A DNA stretch of 64,000 nucleotides from an uncultured Methanospirillum sp. (lineage in GTDB: Archaea; Halobacteriota; Methanomicrobia; Methanomicrobiales; Methanospirillaceae), in contig NZ_OY764544.1 of NCBI RefSeq assembly GCF_963668475.1, forward strand, positions 248,001 through 312,000, in the 5' to 3' direction. The translations under genes and the position numbers were made by a program. Shown piece after piece: positions 47,505 through 57,568 of the stretch (the first letter of the stretch is position 1; the number at the start of each line of letters is the position of its first letter). A model generated the notes under the pieces. The model did not search any database. It saw only the letters and a program-made list of their open reading frames with translations, and had not been told where the DNA came from.

Positions 47505-47718
47505 TTCAAGAATTATTATCGAATTTTTAAAAGTCATTCTTACTAGTAAACAGAAATTCTAGAGTGATTACATGATATGTAATATTAGTACGATGAGATT
47601 TCAATTAATAAGTAAGAATATTGAATATGGGGTTTTAGGACCTGAATATTGTAGAAATCTTTCGGGAGTAATCATAATTATAATACCACTCATGAAACAT
47701 TTCTCACAGAGATTGTCA
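47505..47718. other. Intergenic between convergent genes
   Basis: T-rich after the operon stop. No gene is supported. Confidence 0.4.
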
Positions 47719-48078
47719 TTATCCATCACTTACACTTTCAGATTTTTTATTTGAGTGTTCAACAAGCATGTTCTTTAGTTTTTCCAGATATTCATCTTTC
47801 TTCCAGAACTCCTCGAAATTTTTAAAATAATCTTCCCAGGCCTCTTCAACAAGTGGCTTTCCGCATCGATTACAAAACCGATCAGTGGGTTCATTCATAG
47901 ATTTACATGATTTACATAAACCAGGCAATTCGTCTTTAAAATATTGTAAAAATGCCTCTTCTACGACAGATGTAACCGAACGGTCTTCAGTTTTAGATTT
48001 TTCTTTTATTTTTTGAACCAAAAATGATGATATCCTTGCAGAGAAATGTTCCTTGTTTTCCTCTAACCTGTTAGACAT
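47719..48078 (-). CDS. Ribbon-helix-helix regulator with zinc ribbon
   Basis: The start is taken at ATG 48078 (MSNRLEENKEHFSARISSFL); ATG 48090 would begin inside the operator. The product is ~119 residues. Residues ~10-45 form a ribbon-helix-helix (FSARISSFLVQKIKEKSKTE, DRSVTSVVEEAFLQYF). They are followed by a zinc ribbon CKSCKSMNEPTDRFCNRCGK with four Cys and then a charged helical tail. Such RHH proteins bind palindromic operators as dimers. A palindrome and TATA box lie directly upstream, so it probably regulates itself. Confidence 0.75.
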   Translation of the reverse strand: MSNRLEENKEHFSARISSFLVQKIKEKSKTEDRSVTSVVEEAFLQYFKDELPGLCKSCKSMNEPTDRFCNRCGKPLVEEAWEDYFKNFEEFWKKDEYLEKLKNMLVEHSNKKSESVSDG

Positions 48079-48081
48079 TTT

Positions 48082-48114
48082 GTGCAACATATAGTTGCAC
48101 GAAATAATATAAAT
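48082..48114 (-). promoter_or_regulatory. Operator and TATA box of the RHH gene
   Basis: The inverted repeat GTGCAAC-ATATA-GTTGCAC (48082-48100) lies between the start codon and a TATA-like TTTATATTATT (minus strand, 48104-48114). A dimeric repressor bound there would block the transcription start. Confidence 0.6.
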
Positions 48115-48436
48115 CCTTTATGTACGTATGTTGACAAATCATACCGAAATCCAAATTACATGAAACATACCAGGAGAGAACACTGTTTCTGATTTTTTCA
48201 GTTACGGCTACTCGTTCCTTCCCGGTTATATCTGGCATTCTTCTCTACATTTAACCTGACACTTGGATCTCATATCTCGTCCTCATCTTCCTGAAGCACG
48301 ATATACCCGGATACCAAACCCGGGATGGATGGGTAATCTCATCTTCTTACTGAGCCCAATCTTCTAAAGGAATTTCTCATGTATTGTATCCAGATATCCA
48401 CTGTATTGTGAATCCAAGAGAATACAAAAAACAGGA
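48115..48436. other. Intergenic, no gene seen
   Basis: 322 bp of divergent upstream DNA before the PHP gene. Nothing else is supported. Confidence 0.4.
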
Positions 48437-49372
48437 TTGATCAAACACATGACATCATTCGAACCCGGGAGTATCCAATACCAAAAACCAGATATTGCAT
48501 CTCTCAAAAAATCCGGGTGCCATCCGGTTGATATGCATCTTCATACCCGGTATTCGGATGGAATGACCCGTATTCCTGACCTTCTGTCATATGCCCGGAA
48601 AAACCAGGTTGGAGTTGCGATCACAGATCACAACGAGATCAAGGGTGCCATTGAGGCAGTCATAACTCAAAAAGATCTACTCGTCATTCCCGGCATTGAA
48701 CTGGAGACCCGGGAAGGTCCTCATCTCCTCATCTATTTCGAGACATCCAGTGAACTTGAAGATTATTTCCAAGACCTGAACCGGGAAAAGAAGCGAATAG
48801 GTTCACAAGTTCCTGAAAATCTCCCTGTCTCCGAGTGTCTCATTCTTGCAGAAGAGTACTCATGCCTCCGGATTGCAGCTCATCCGTATGGATACTTCGG
48901 GATAAACCGGGGTGTCCTCAAATGCGTAGAAAAACAGATGCTGCCCGGGGTGCTTGATCACATAGACGGATTCGAGGTAATCTGTGGAGGTATGAGTTGG
49001 AACCTGAATCATAAGGCAATTCAGTATGTACAGAAATACTCCACTCCGTTTACCGGTGGTTCAGATGCTCATCTTCTCTCTGATGTCGGTAGTGTCCTGA
49101 CCGGAGCACCAGCTGATACTGCTGAAGAATTTCTTGCATGTATCAGAAAGAGAGAGAATATTGTAGTCGGAAAAACCGGAACATATCTCCGCAAAGGAGC
49201 AACTGCAGGAGTTATTGCCTGGAGTTTTGTTCCCTACACAGGTTCTTTGATCGGATCACATAGTAGAGCATACAAAAACCGGATATCCCATACCCTCTCC
49301 CGATATTCGGCAAAATTTACCAATAACCAGGTGTTGCAGAATAAAGAAGAAGATAGTTCAGAGAACCGGTAA
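48437..49372 (+). CDS. PHP-domain metal-dependent phosphoesterase
   Basis: A 311-residue protein. The PHP motifs are DMHLHTRYSDGMTRIPDLLS (metal His pair, ~30), AITDHNEIKGA (~65), PGIELETREG (~85), AAHPYGYFG (~148) and GGSDAHLLSDVG (~210). It is of the single-domain trpH/YciV-like type that hydrolyses nucleotide or nucleic-acid phosphates (3'-5' exonuclease or nucleotidase). The C-terminal ~60 residues, with LRKGATAGVIAWSFVPYTGS, are an extra segment. Monocistronic. Confidence 0.9.
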   Translation: MIKHMTSFEPGSIQYQKPDIASLKKSGCHPVDMHLHTRYSDGMTRIPDLLSYARKNQVGVAITDHNEIKGAIEAVITQKDLLVIPGIELETREGPHLLIYFETSSELEDYFQDLNREKKRIGSQVPENLPVSECLILAEEYSCLRIAAHPYGYFGINRGVLKCVEKQMLPGVLDHIDGFEVICGGMSWNLNHKAIQYVQKYSTPFTGGSDAHLLSDVGSVLTGAPADTAEEFLACIRKRENIVVGKTGTYLRKGATAGVIAWSFVPYTGSLIGSHSRAYKNRISHTLSRYSAKFTNNQVLQNKEEDSSENR

Positions 49373-49632
49373 GAATACCCGGACATGTAGAGTTTTATCC
49401 GTATCCTGGATGGTAATACACTACCATTTCTCTACAAGATGATTGTAGATTTCTGGTATTTGGGATAAAATTTCATCTCTTTATATTGGTTCATTGCTTT
49501 TTTATATCCCTGCTATAAGAGATACTGATAATACTATCAGATATATTCTCCAAACCGGTGGCAGCTTTGGATCGATAAGGCTGCAACATTTATCGAACCA
49601 TTCTTTTTCCTGTATTATCCAGGATTCATCCA

Positions 49633-50469
49633 TTATACAAAAGACACTTTCACAGGAGGTCTTTTCGGAATCTGATGAACATCATACAGTGGCTTTCCGA
49701 TGATCAAAATATGATGTACCACATGACCCGGTGGAATCGGAAGCAATCCATACACTTCAGGTGAACCGGATAACGCCATTTGCAGGAGGCCAGCCCAACA
49801 GGTACCAAGATCATATACATGGGCAATAAGGTCCAGGTAACTGAGAGCAATGATGGCATCGTATCCGGCACTATGAACTGTCTTTTCAGCGTGAGCAATG
49901 ATAAGAGCAGGGGCATGATAACAGATAGGATCTTCGCCTGATTCCCACGCTGTAAGAATTGTAGAGATCACAGGTAATAGTGGAGCATATTCACCAGAAT
50001 TCTCTACTCCTTGTAGGGACTGTAACCATGTGGTAGTTGAAGATGACAAATTATGAATAAGAGCAGGATCTGTTACGATCATCCATTCAACCGGGTGCAG
50101 ATTAAACCCGCTTGGAGCATACCGCACTATATCGAGAATATCCATAAGATTTTCCTTCGGAATAGGGTTGTTTTGATATTTCCTGATAGTCCGCCGTGAA
50201 GTTATCAAATGTTGCACCATATCAGGTTGAATCTTCTGAACTGATGACATTCCTGGAAATGGAACCATTTCAGGAGAATCGATCCTGATAGCCCCATGCG
50301 GGCAAAACGACTCACAATGTCCACATACAGTGCAATATTCTAGTGATTCATCTACAATTACAGGAACTTTGGTGACTGAATCCTGGATAATAATTGAGGA
50401 GAGACATACCTGACTACATATGCCACACTGGGTACATCTATCACTAGCAATAGAAAAATTAACCTTCAT
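49633..50469 (-). CDS. Nitroreductase-family flavoprotein with 2x[4Fe-4S] ferredoxin domain
   Basis: A 278-residue protein. The N-terminal ferredoxin part carries CTQCGICSQVC and CTVCGHCESFCP. The nitroreductase fold follows: RRTIRKYQNNPIPKENLMDI (FMN phosphate-binding Arg/Ser loop), APSGFNLHPVEWMIV and LGTCWAGLLQMAL. Such fused proteins use FMN plus ferredoxin-like clusters to reduce nitro or quinone compounds. It is divergent from an HxlR regulator 100 bp away with a palindrome between them, a common sensor-enzyme arrangement. Confidence 0.92.
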   Translation of the reverse strand: MKVNFSIASDRCTQCGICSQVCLSSIIIQDSVTKVPVIVDESLEYCTVCGHCESFCPHGAIRIDSPEMVPFPGMSSVQKIQPDMVQHLITSRRTIRKYQNNPIPKENLMDILDIVRYAPSGFNLHPVEWMIVTDPALIHNLSSSTTTWLQSLQGVENSGEYAPLLPVISTILTAWESGEDPICYHAPALIIAHAEKTVHSAGYDAIIALSYLDLIAHVYDLGTCWAGLLQMALSGSPEVYGLLPIPPGHVVHHILIIGKPLYDVHQIPKRPPVKVSFV

Positions 50470-50530
50470 AACTCACCATTATCATATCTAATAAAAATTA
50501 CCTGATAGGAGGAAAAACATACCAGTATGC

Positions 50531-50555
50531 TCAATACAATATAGTACTGTATTGA
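50531..50555. promoter_or_regulatory. HxlR operator candidate
   Basis: A perfect inverted repeat TCAATACA (50531-50538) / TGTATTGA (50548-50555), 9-bp spacer, lies between the divergent nitroreductase and hxlR-like genes and 15 bp before the regulator start. Confidence 0.55.
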
Positions 50556-50569
50556 ATACTAATTGAAAA

Positions 50570-50920
50570 ATGACGAATAAATCTAAAATAGTAGATGAAA
50601 TACTTATTGATGATACGATACATGTCTATCTTTCTATCATCGGTGGGAAATGGAAACCTGAGATCCTTTGGCATCTGCGCAAAAAGTCGCTCCGTTTTCT
50701 GGAGTTACAGAGGAGTGTACCCCGAATAACCCAGTCGGTTCTTACACAAAATCTAAGAGAACTGGAGGCTGATGGTTTACTCACGAGAACCGCATATCCA
50801 GAAATTCCTCCACGGGTGGAGTATGAACTAACCGTTCTTGGAAAAACTGCATTTCCTGTCCTTGATGCAATCAGCGTCTGGGGAAGAGAATACATGAAAC
50901 AAAAAGAAGGTCAAGATTAA
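50570..50920 (+). CDS. HxlR-family transcription regulator
   Basis: A 116-residue winged-helix protein. Family core: LSIIGGKWKPEILWHLRKKS, LRFLELQRSVPRITQSVLTQ, NLRELEADGLLTRTAYPEIP, PRVEYELTVLG. It lacks the N-terminal Cys used by YodB/HypR as a redox switch, so sensing may differ. It likely controls the divergent flavin enzyme through the 50531-50555 palindrome. The second HxlR gene at 57569 is a paralogue. Confidence 0.93.
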   Translation: MTNKSKIVDEILIDDTIHVYLSIIGGKWKPEILWHLRKKSLRFLELQRSVPRITQSVLTQNLRELEADGLLTRTAYPEIPPRVEYELTVLGKTAFPVLDAISVWGREYMKQKEGQD

Positions 50921-51238
50921 CATGAAAAGTAATTTTTTTTAATAATTATGCATAATTATCTTCTAAAATGCCAAATTATCATAAATTAGAAGTAATTTTC
51001 ACTGAATTGATTCGAATACACATTTACTATCTAATGCATCCTGGATCATATTGAAATTCGAAAAATTCCTCAACATAAATTTTTTCTTCAGAATGTTTGT
51101 CTGAAAAACGATAATTTATCGAAAGTCTCTGAAATAACACATTCGTTGACAGATAGAACCATTTTAGAAAGATCTGATACCTGATCTTTTCTCCCATATC
51201 CGTATGGTATAGAATCCGGTAATGCCAAAAAAAATAAT
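50921..51238. other. Intergenic, no gene seen
   Basis: A poly-T run (ATTTTTTTTAATAATT at ~50933-50948) after the HxlR stop fits a terminator. No gene is seen. Confidence 0.45.
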
Positions 51239-52708
51239 TTAGAGAAGTGGAGAGAATACCCGGGAAATTGAGAGTTTTAACTTTATCTTTGATGGAAGTG
51301 CAGCAAACCGGTCTTTATCCAGTGGAGAACAGACCTCAAGATCTTTGAGGAAGTAATTCTTCAGTTCTTTTGCAATCTCCTGATCATACATGATGGCATT
51401 TGTCTCAAAATTTAACCGGAAACTCCTGACATCCCAGTTCGCACTTCCCACAGATGCAGCAGCCTCATCTATAACGATAGTTTTTGCATGAATAAAACCG
51501 GAATCATACGTATATGCTTTCACTCCGGATTCGAGCAGTTGTTCGATATACGAATACCCTGCCCAGTATACAAACCAGTGATCTGGTTTTGCCGGCATCA
51601 TTATTCTGACGTCAATTCCTGATAATGCGGCCATTCGTAATGCATCAAGGATACTGTCATCAGGAATAAAATAGGGCGTCTGAATGTAAACCGATTCAGA
51701 TGCCAACTGAATCAGTTTCAGGTATGATTCTTTTATCGGATTCCAGTACGTATCCGGACCACCGGAGACGATCTGCATCGGGAGCCATGTGCCAGAAGAA
51801 TCATGTCGATCCGGGAAATACCTTTGATCATATATCAGTTCATCCTCTTTGGCAGCATAATTCCAGTCAAGGAAGAACCTGATCTGCATTGCTGCAACAC
51901 TATCTCCATCAACCTGCACTGCAGTATCACGCCATGGAGCCCACTCAACAATCCTGCTGAGATAGTCATCTCCAATATTAAATCCCCCAATAAACCCGGT
52001 TTTCCCATCAATAATTGCAATCTTCCGATGATTACGGTAATTAATCCTGGGATGAGTTATATGAATGAGCGATGGGAAGAAGAACGCCAGTTTGCCACCT
52101 GCTTCAAGGTATGGCTTAAAAAATTCCTTACCAGGTCCGGCAGCACCCAGGCCGTCACCTAGAAATCTGACTGATACCCCTGCACGTGCTCGTTCTATTA
52201 GTGCAGTAAATATTTCATTCCCGATCTCATCATCTTTGAGAATGTAATACTCCATATGGATATGATCTTGTGCACCGCGAATTGCCTCAAGGAGTGCAGA
52301 AAATTTGTCGTTACCATCAACAAAAATGCGTACCTTATTATGCACGGTGACAAGAGCACGACTGCTCTCCATTAGCATCAACATCATCCGGCGATACGAC
52401 TCTGGAATCGGTTGTCCAATAGGCAGATCTTCCCGGAAGAGTTCCTTCTTCTGAAGTTTGATTATTTCAGATACGTGCTCATCATCCTCCTTTTTGATTT
52501 TAAACATCCGATCCCGGTAGAAACTCTGCCCGAAAAAGAGATAGAGAACGAACCCGATGACCGGGATAAACACGAGGACCATGAGCCAGGCAATCGTAGC
52601 AGTAGGATTCTTTCGCTCAATAAAAACAACGGTAATCGCAAAACAAATATTCAGGATCAGGATAATCGGAAGAATAAAGTCGTGTATTATAGTCGATAAT
52701 GTACTCAT
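51239..52708 (-). CDS. cls: Cardiolipin synthase-type phospholipase D
   Basis: A 489-residue protein with two N-terminal membrane helices (FILPIILILNICFAITVVFI and TIAWLMVLVFIPVIGFVLYL). Two HKD motifs form the active site: NYRNHRKIAIIDGKTGFIGG (~225) and GFIHAKTIVIDEAAASVGSA (~405). The bacterial-type ClsA layout is complete. It condenses two phospholipids, in archaea probably archaetidylglycerol, to a cardiolipin analogue. Monocistronic. Confidence 0.93.
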   Translation of the reverse strand: MSTLSTIIHDFILPIILILNICFAITVVFIERKNPTATIAWLMVLVFIPVIGFVLYLFFGQSFYRDRMFKIKKEDDEHVSEIIKLQKKELFREDLPIGQPIPESYRRMMLMLMESSRALVTVHNKVRIFVDGNDKFSALLEAIRGAQDHIHMEYYILKDDEIGNEIFTALIERARAGVSVRFLGDGLGAAGPGKEFFKPYLEAGGKLAFFFPSLIHITHPRINYRNHRKIAIIDGKTGFIGGFNIGDDYLSRIVEWAPWRDTAVQVDGDSVAAMQIRFFLDWNYAAKEDELIYDQRYFPDRHDSSGTWLPMQIVSGGPDTYWNPIKESYLKLIQLASESVYIQTPYFIPDDSILDALRMAALSGIDVRIMMPAKPDHWFVYWAGYSYIEQLLESGVKAYTYDSGFIHAKTIVIDEAAASVGSANWDVRSFRLNFETNAIMYDQEIAKELKNYFLKDLEVCSPLDKDRFAALPSKIKLKLSISRVFSPLL

Positions 52709-53062
52709 GGCAATTTATGCTCCTGGAGATTAAGTCATTTTTAGAGGATATAAAAGGTAGGTTTATCTGTTTTTCTGCAAAATGTTATTGTAAGTCAGAG
52801 AGACTGGAGCCTGAAATTCTCACGATTTGCTCCATACTGTATTTTAAGAATATAGATATCATCCCATTATAAACGATTCTTCCTATATATTCCGGTAATA
52901 AAAACAATCCAGTCTTGTTGGAGACTTTATCTATTCTTGACAGAAATATCAGTCGAATCAAAGATATTCAACATTTTTTTAATAATCTTCTTCCCATTGA
53001 GGTACACATTAACGAGATGTCTTTTAAAAAAGTATATCTGACTGAAAGTAAATTCCACATAT
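52709..53062. promoter_or_regulatory. Intergenic with TATA-like box
   Basis: An AAAAAAGTATATCTG stretch at ~53024-53038 stands about 30 bp before the ATG at 53063, suggesting a leaderless message. The remainder holds no gene. Confidence 0.4.
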
Positions 53063-53488
53063 ATGAAAGCGAACCTGCTTCTTGTACTGGTTTTTTTTAT
53101 CATCCTGGGAATCTATTCGGTTAGTGCCGAATCATCAATGAATCTTACCGGAAAATGGGTTGAAGAAAAAATTGAAGGATTCAGGTATTCTGGAGAACTG
53201 TTGAACTCCACAGGTACTGAAGATTACTGGATTCTCAATCAAACGGGAAACGTGGTCTTTGGTACGAACGTCTTTAATGATTCTACAAAGATGGTCGAGG
53301 AGCTAATTGCCGGTAGTATCAGATCTGATGGAAAGACAGTATTTATTGTTGATTCAAGCGGAGGGACTTATATTGCAGATATAACCGCTGATGATACTCT
53401 CACGATTAATTACATCAATACCGGAACGAAAAAAGCAGAGTCAAACTATGCCTTTGCATTATATCAGGTTCTGAAACGGGAAAAGTAA
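53063..53488 (+). CDS. Small secreted beta-rich protein
   Basis: A 141-residue protein with a signal peptide (LLLVLVFFIILGIYSVSA). The mature protein has a MNLTGKWVEEKIEGFRYSGE opening, a GNVVFGTNVFNDSTKMVEEL strand and a DGKTVFIVDSSGGTYIADIT strand. It looks like a small beta-barrel/lipocalin-like domain and shares the 'G.W....' and 'DGK' rhythm of the protein at 56714-57376. No known function. Confidence 0.65.
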   Translation: MKANLLLVLVFFIILGIYSVSAESSMNLTGKWVEEKIEGFRYSGELLNSTGTEDYWILNQTGNVVFGTNVFNDSTKMVEELIAGSIRSDGKTVFIVDSSGGTYIADITADDTLTINYINTGTKKAESNYAFALYQVLKREK

Positions 53489-54294
53489 ACTATACACTTT
53501 TTTACCACATTTATGGTGATTTGAGGGCGAGTAATGATCCAATCTTTATCTCCTCATCTTCAACATCTGACCGATATACAAAGGAAAATTATAACAGGTA
53601 AATTGTGAACAAATTTAGCATTATTCCATATATTATAGCGATATACCAGTTCTTTATAATCCTGTGCTCTTCTTTTACGTGAATTACGATTCAGAAAATC
53701 AGCCAAATGTCCGGATAGCAAGAAACCGTATGATTATACCGGTCAATATTATGTTGATGCTCATCCCCACGATACTGTCAGGATCAATCTGTATAAAAAA
53801 ATTGGATGTCACCTGCAATAAAAGCAAATTCATCCCAATATTAATAGCAATACCGATTTATAGTCCTGTATTATAATCCTGTTATATGGTATTTTTCAGA
53901 TATCTGAATAAAAAATGGTCAATCATCAACCATATGGTGAGATTCGTATACCAGATCGGTGTGAACGAGGAGGAGAACGCAGAAGAGAACATCCTTAATA
54001 CCTTGCATTATTCGTACCAAAGATAGAATAACCTCCTACTCCTTGAATGTCTTAAGCAGGATACATGATTCTGTTAACTTTCTCAATCACAGAGAATGAG
54101 TACATTAAGGAGATATTCTCCTATCTGTAGGACATATCTATCGGTTTTGAATAGTCAGCTTAAAGTTCAGTGTGATCATTAAGGACGTTTCAATCAATTT
54201 GTCCTCAGTGAATAAGATTAAGTGGTTATTTACTGACTACGTATTACCTGTAATCAAACTTCTGATTAACTGGGAAATTAGGAGTAAGGAGAAT
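53489..54294. other. Long intergenic, no gene seen
   Basis: About 800 bp. A 70-codon plus-strand frame at 53664 is not protein-like in composition and has no ribosome site. The region upstream of 54295 is open from 54172 but is non-homologous leader. No RNA gene is recognised. Confidence 0.45.
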
Positions 54295-56202
54295 ATGAGA
54301 TTTTTCCGCCTGATCTGGATAATAATTACATTTCTGATACTAATCTCCATGATTAATTCTGTGTCTGGAATATCTGAACCGGGAGAACTGAATCAGACAA
54401 ATACAAAATCACTGGTTATGGTATATATGGTCGGAAGTGACCTGGAATCTGAAGGAGGGGCAGCCACAGATAATATCAAAGAGATGATTAAAGGAGCTGG
54501 TGATATCGTTCCAGATGATCTCCAGATTATTGTGGCATATGGAGGAGCAAATAAGTCCGGCTGGAAAGGGATGACAATCGCCACATATGATCAAATAAAG
54601 AAGGACCTTGAGAATGGTGTAATCGGAGATGACAACATCAGTAGTTATTCAAACCCTTCTCTGGATATGGGTTCCCCAGCCGGATTAAAAACATTTATTG
54701 AATGGACCAAAGATCGATGGAATGGAAATACCACCTACATGATCTTCTGGGATCATGGTAGCGGTTATCAGGGATATGGGTCTGATGAAATAACAGGAAA
54801 TAAAGAGAATGTATCAGATATTCAAACTGCTTTCAAGGAGACCAATTTTAAGTCCGATGTAATAGGCTTTGATGCATGTCTTATGAGTGAACTTGAGGTC
54901 ATTTCGGCCTTATCTCCCTTTGGAACATATTTCGTAGGCTCAGAAGAGACAGAACCAGGTTCCGGATGGACATACGATACATGGATGAAAGTTCTGGCCC
55001 AGGATCCATCGCAAAATCCTCTGACTGTTTGCAGAACAATCGTGGATTCTTATGTAAATGCATCAGGTGACGGGGGACGAACCCTCGCCATTATAGATCT
55101 AAAGCAAATTCCAGATGTTGTTTCCAGGTTGGATGAACTCGGTGTATCACTAAATAAGGTACTTGAAGAGGAGAACGGACTGAGAGTTCTTGGAAAAGCA
55201 TATCGGAACACGACGAAATTTGCCCAGGAACCAGGGGATGAAGGGGGAACGAGTCTAGATCTTCCATTATTACTCCAGTATCTGATCTCTCATGTTCAGG
55301 ATTCAGGTTCCTCAAGCTCTTCTGTGAACGATTCGGCAGCCAAAGCTATTGTCTATGAACGACATGACAAATATATCACGGACGCGAAAGGTCTCTCTAT
55401 TCTGGATCCACAGGGCACAACACATGATCTGTATGTAGAGGATGGAGTAAATGCCAGGGTATCACCCGCCTGGGATTCCTTTACTGAAGATTTCCTGAAA
55501 AAACTTGCAAGTGATACAGATAAACCTGCCCTCAATAGTACCGGAGAAAACGAATACATAATTGAGGATACCAGTGACACAGCATCGGTCTGGATTGGAT
55601 ATTATGCCTATGATCCAACAGCTGACCAAATCACGGAAATAGGAAATATTCCGGCAATGGAGGATGCATCTGGAAAATTCTCAATTCCTGAGTGGGATGG
55701 AACATGGTATTACCTGAAAGATACTGCCGATCCAGACAATCACGCCCTACTCGGTTTATCATATGAAGATATGACCGATGATGGGATTGTTCAGTTCTCT
55801 TCAAAATTAAACCTTATCCAGAATGGAGAAAATAATACCATTTACCTCTCGGCTTATATAGATCCCAGTGTCAGAGAAGCAGATCTCGATTTCAGACCTT
55901 ATACAATCGAAGATAATGGAGAAATATTGCTATCCCGGACTCTGTTAGAACCCAAAGCAGGAGATACGATAAACACGTATGCTCCTCTGATACAACAGGA
56001 AGGGACTGACCAGAACTGGATCTCAACAGGGTCGCTTTCTCTCAAGGGACCTGTCGAGATGGTTCATGACATTCTTCCTGATGGAATATACGGAATTGGA
56101 TTGGTCGCAGATTATGGGAATGGATACCAGAGCAATTCACCAATAGAGAAGATCGAGATATCTGGTGGAAAGATCGTACGGGAAGGAAACCTTACGATCT
56201 AA
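54295..56202 (+). CDS. Secreted clostripain-family (C11) cysteine peptidase
   Basis: The ATG at 54295 follows an AAGGAG ribosome site and begins the signal peptide (LIWIIITFLILISMINSVSG); a farther upstream ATG is not used here. The product is 635 residues. C11 motifs: VYMVGSDLESEGGAATDNIK, IFWDHGSGYQGYG with His154, and VIGFDACLMSELEV with Cys195, the catalytic dyad. A long C-terminal beta domain (~400-635) probably binds a partner or the surface. C11 enzymes cleave after Arg or Lys and can self-activate. Confidence 0.9.
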   Translation: MRFFRLIWIIITFLILISMINSVSGISEPGELNQTNTKSLVMVYMVGSDLESEGGAATDNIKEMIKGAGDIVPDDLQIIVAYGGANKSGWKGMTIATYDQIKKDLENGVIGDDNISSYSNPSLDMGSPAGLKTFIEWTKDRWNGNTTYMIFWDHGSGYQGYGSDEITGNKENVSDIQTAFKETNFKSDVIGFDACLMSELEVISALSPFGTYFVGSEETEPGSGWTYDTWMKVLAQDPSQNPLTVCRTIVDSYVNASGDGGRTLAIIDLKQIPDVVSRLDELGVSLNKVLEEENGLRVLGKAYRNTTKFAQEPGDEGGTSLDLPLLLQYLISHVQDSGSSSSSVNDSAAKAIVYERHDKYITDAKGLSILDPQGTTHDLYVEDGVNARVSPAWDSFTEDFLKKLASDTDKPALNSTGENEYIIEDTSDTASVWIGYYAYDPTADQITEIGNIPAMEDASGKFSIPEWDGTWYYLKDTADPDNHALLGLSYEDMTDDGIVQFSSKLNLIQNGENNTIYLSAYIDPSVREADLDFRPYTIEDNGEILLSRTLLEPKAGDTINTYAPLIQQEGTDQNWISTGSLSLKGPVEMVHDILPDGIYGIGLVADYGNGYQSNSPIEKIEISGGKIVREGNLTI

Positions 56203-56420
56203 CCATTGGTTCACCTCTATTGCCTTTTTAGAATTTGCCAATTCCATTTTTTAAAAAACGCCCTCTATATATAAAGACATAGATAATATCCACGCAATGA
56301 TATACCCTTAGTATGTCTCTTCTGGATTTGTCTCATGGGAGATGGGGGGAAAGATGGATTCTATGATTGGTATCAAATGGCAGATAGTGTAGACGATTTT
56401 TCGAATGGGTGAGAAAGAAG
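56203..56420. other. Intergenic, no gene seen
   Basis: About 220 bp after the peptidase. A TATATATAAAGACATAG stretch at ~56265 could be an orphan promoter. Confidence 0.35.
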
Positions 56421-56532
56421 AACCCCTCACATATGTACACAACTGCAGGTTCTTATTCGATCACGCTCTCTCTCAGAAATGCGAACTGTGGTGGTAGCCT
56501 GAGAATTCCAAATGCAATAGTTGTATCGTAAT
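56421..56532 (+). pseudogene. Orphan PKD-domain C-terminus
   Basis: The frame reads NPSHMYTTAGSYSITLSLRN, then ANCGGSLRIPNAIVVS and a stop. It parallels the C-terminal PKD end of the PbH1/PKD gene (DPTHTYTSPGSYPVTLSVTN, KDFGGSLRIHDAIVAT). Nothing upstream continues the domain, so it is a stranded gene end left by deletion or recombination. Confidence 0.7.
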
Positions 56533-56713
56533 TTTATCTTTGAACTCCTTTTTTTATAAGCAACAATCTCTGTATCATTCTAAGTTGTAAAAACACGGGG
56601 ATGGGTATCTTCACTTGTGGGACAGAAAAAAAGTACAGCTAGCGTCTGTTGCAATAGTATCGAGAGGAAATATCTACAAGAGCCTGATTATGTGGAAAAA
56701 AAGAGTTTACTGG

Positions 56714-57376
56714 TTATGACAACCGGATAGCATTCCAGGTATCATCCTCTTTTACCGGTTCTGAACCATAACTGTATGTTCCATTAAAGTAGGAACCATC
56801 CTTTGCTAATGCAAAAGTGAAATTTCCTGCTTCTACAAATGTACCGGTGACCTTCTTGCCATCCTGTGAGACGGTTCCATTCAGATATCCACCGACATTT
56901 GTGATCGGACTAAGGGATCGATATACCCCAGATGCTGTTGACCCATCTACTTGAAGAGATAATGTCAGATTAGGAGAGTTCCAGGTGCCGTAGAGAGTAT
57001 CAACCCCTTCCGATTTCTTGAATTGTTCACTCTGATCATCATATGCCCAGAGAACATCAAGGGTAAAATTATCATCATTGCGAGTAAGAGTAATTTCCCC
57101 GGATTCACTCCATACTCCATTAACTACCGATTCATTATCGGAAATAGTTCCGTTAAGTATTCCGGTGTCGTTTACAGAAGGCATAAAGGGAACATATGTC
57201 CCGGTTACTGAACTGCCATTCTGTACCAATGTTTCATTGTATCGCAGGCTCTGCCAAACTCCAGTCCATGAGGACTGTTTGTCAGAGGTGCTGCTAGATT
57301 TATTCTCTGCAACAACACAACAAACACTAAACACCATACATATTATCAATAATCCAACAATACAGGTATGTCTCAT
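56714..57376 (-). CDS. Secreted protein with internal duplication
   Basis: A 220-residue protein with a signal peptide (VGLLIICMVFSVCCVVAE). Two similar ~80-residue units are visible: SWTGVWQSLRYNETLVQNGS, SVTGTYVPF...GILNGTIS...VVNGVW, and TLYGTWNSPNLTLSLQVDGS, TASGVYRSL...GYLNGTVS...KVTGTF. Each has a W-x(7)-L-x(6)-G-[ST] start and a G-x-LNGT turn, suggesting a duplicated beta-barrel. A third partial unit (DGSYFNGTYSYGSEP) ends the protein. Many N-x-[ST] sites. Function unknown. Confidence 0.75.
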   Translation of the reverse strand: MRHTCIVGLLIICMVFSVCCVVAENKSSSTSDKQSSWTGVWQSLRYNETLVQNGSSVTGTYVPFMPSVNDTGILNGTISDNESVVNGVWSESGEITLTRNDDNFTLDVLWAYDDQSEQFKKSEGVDTLYGTWNSPNLTLSLQVDGSTASGVYRSLSPITNVGGYLNGTVSQDGKKVTGTFVEAGNFTFALAKDGSYFNGTYSYGSEPVKEDDTWNAIRLS

Positions 57377-57568
57377 CCTTTCAACACGTCCAGATCATAG
57401 ATAAGCGCACAACCGTTTAACAATATTGTTTAGTTTTATAGGAGAATGCCTATAAAATATGAAATCTCAAGAAGCCCAATACAACAGTCTCATAAAAGGT
57501 TGAAGAATATGAAAAATACTACTTTAATTCGTCAGCATTATCGTAATTACGAACTATTACCCTCTTCT

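Noticed and set aside
53664-53876. 70-codon plus-strand frame
   Set aside because: No ribosome site, no domain, and composition typical of AT-rich intergenic DNA.
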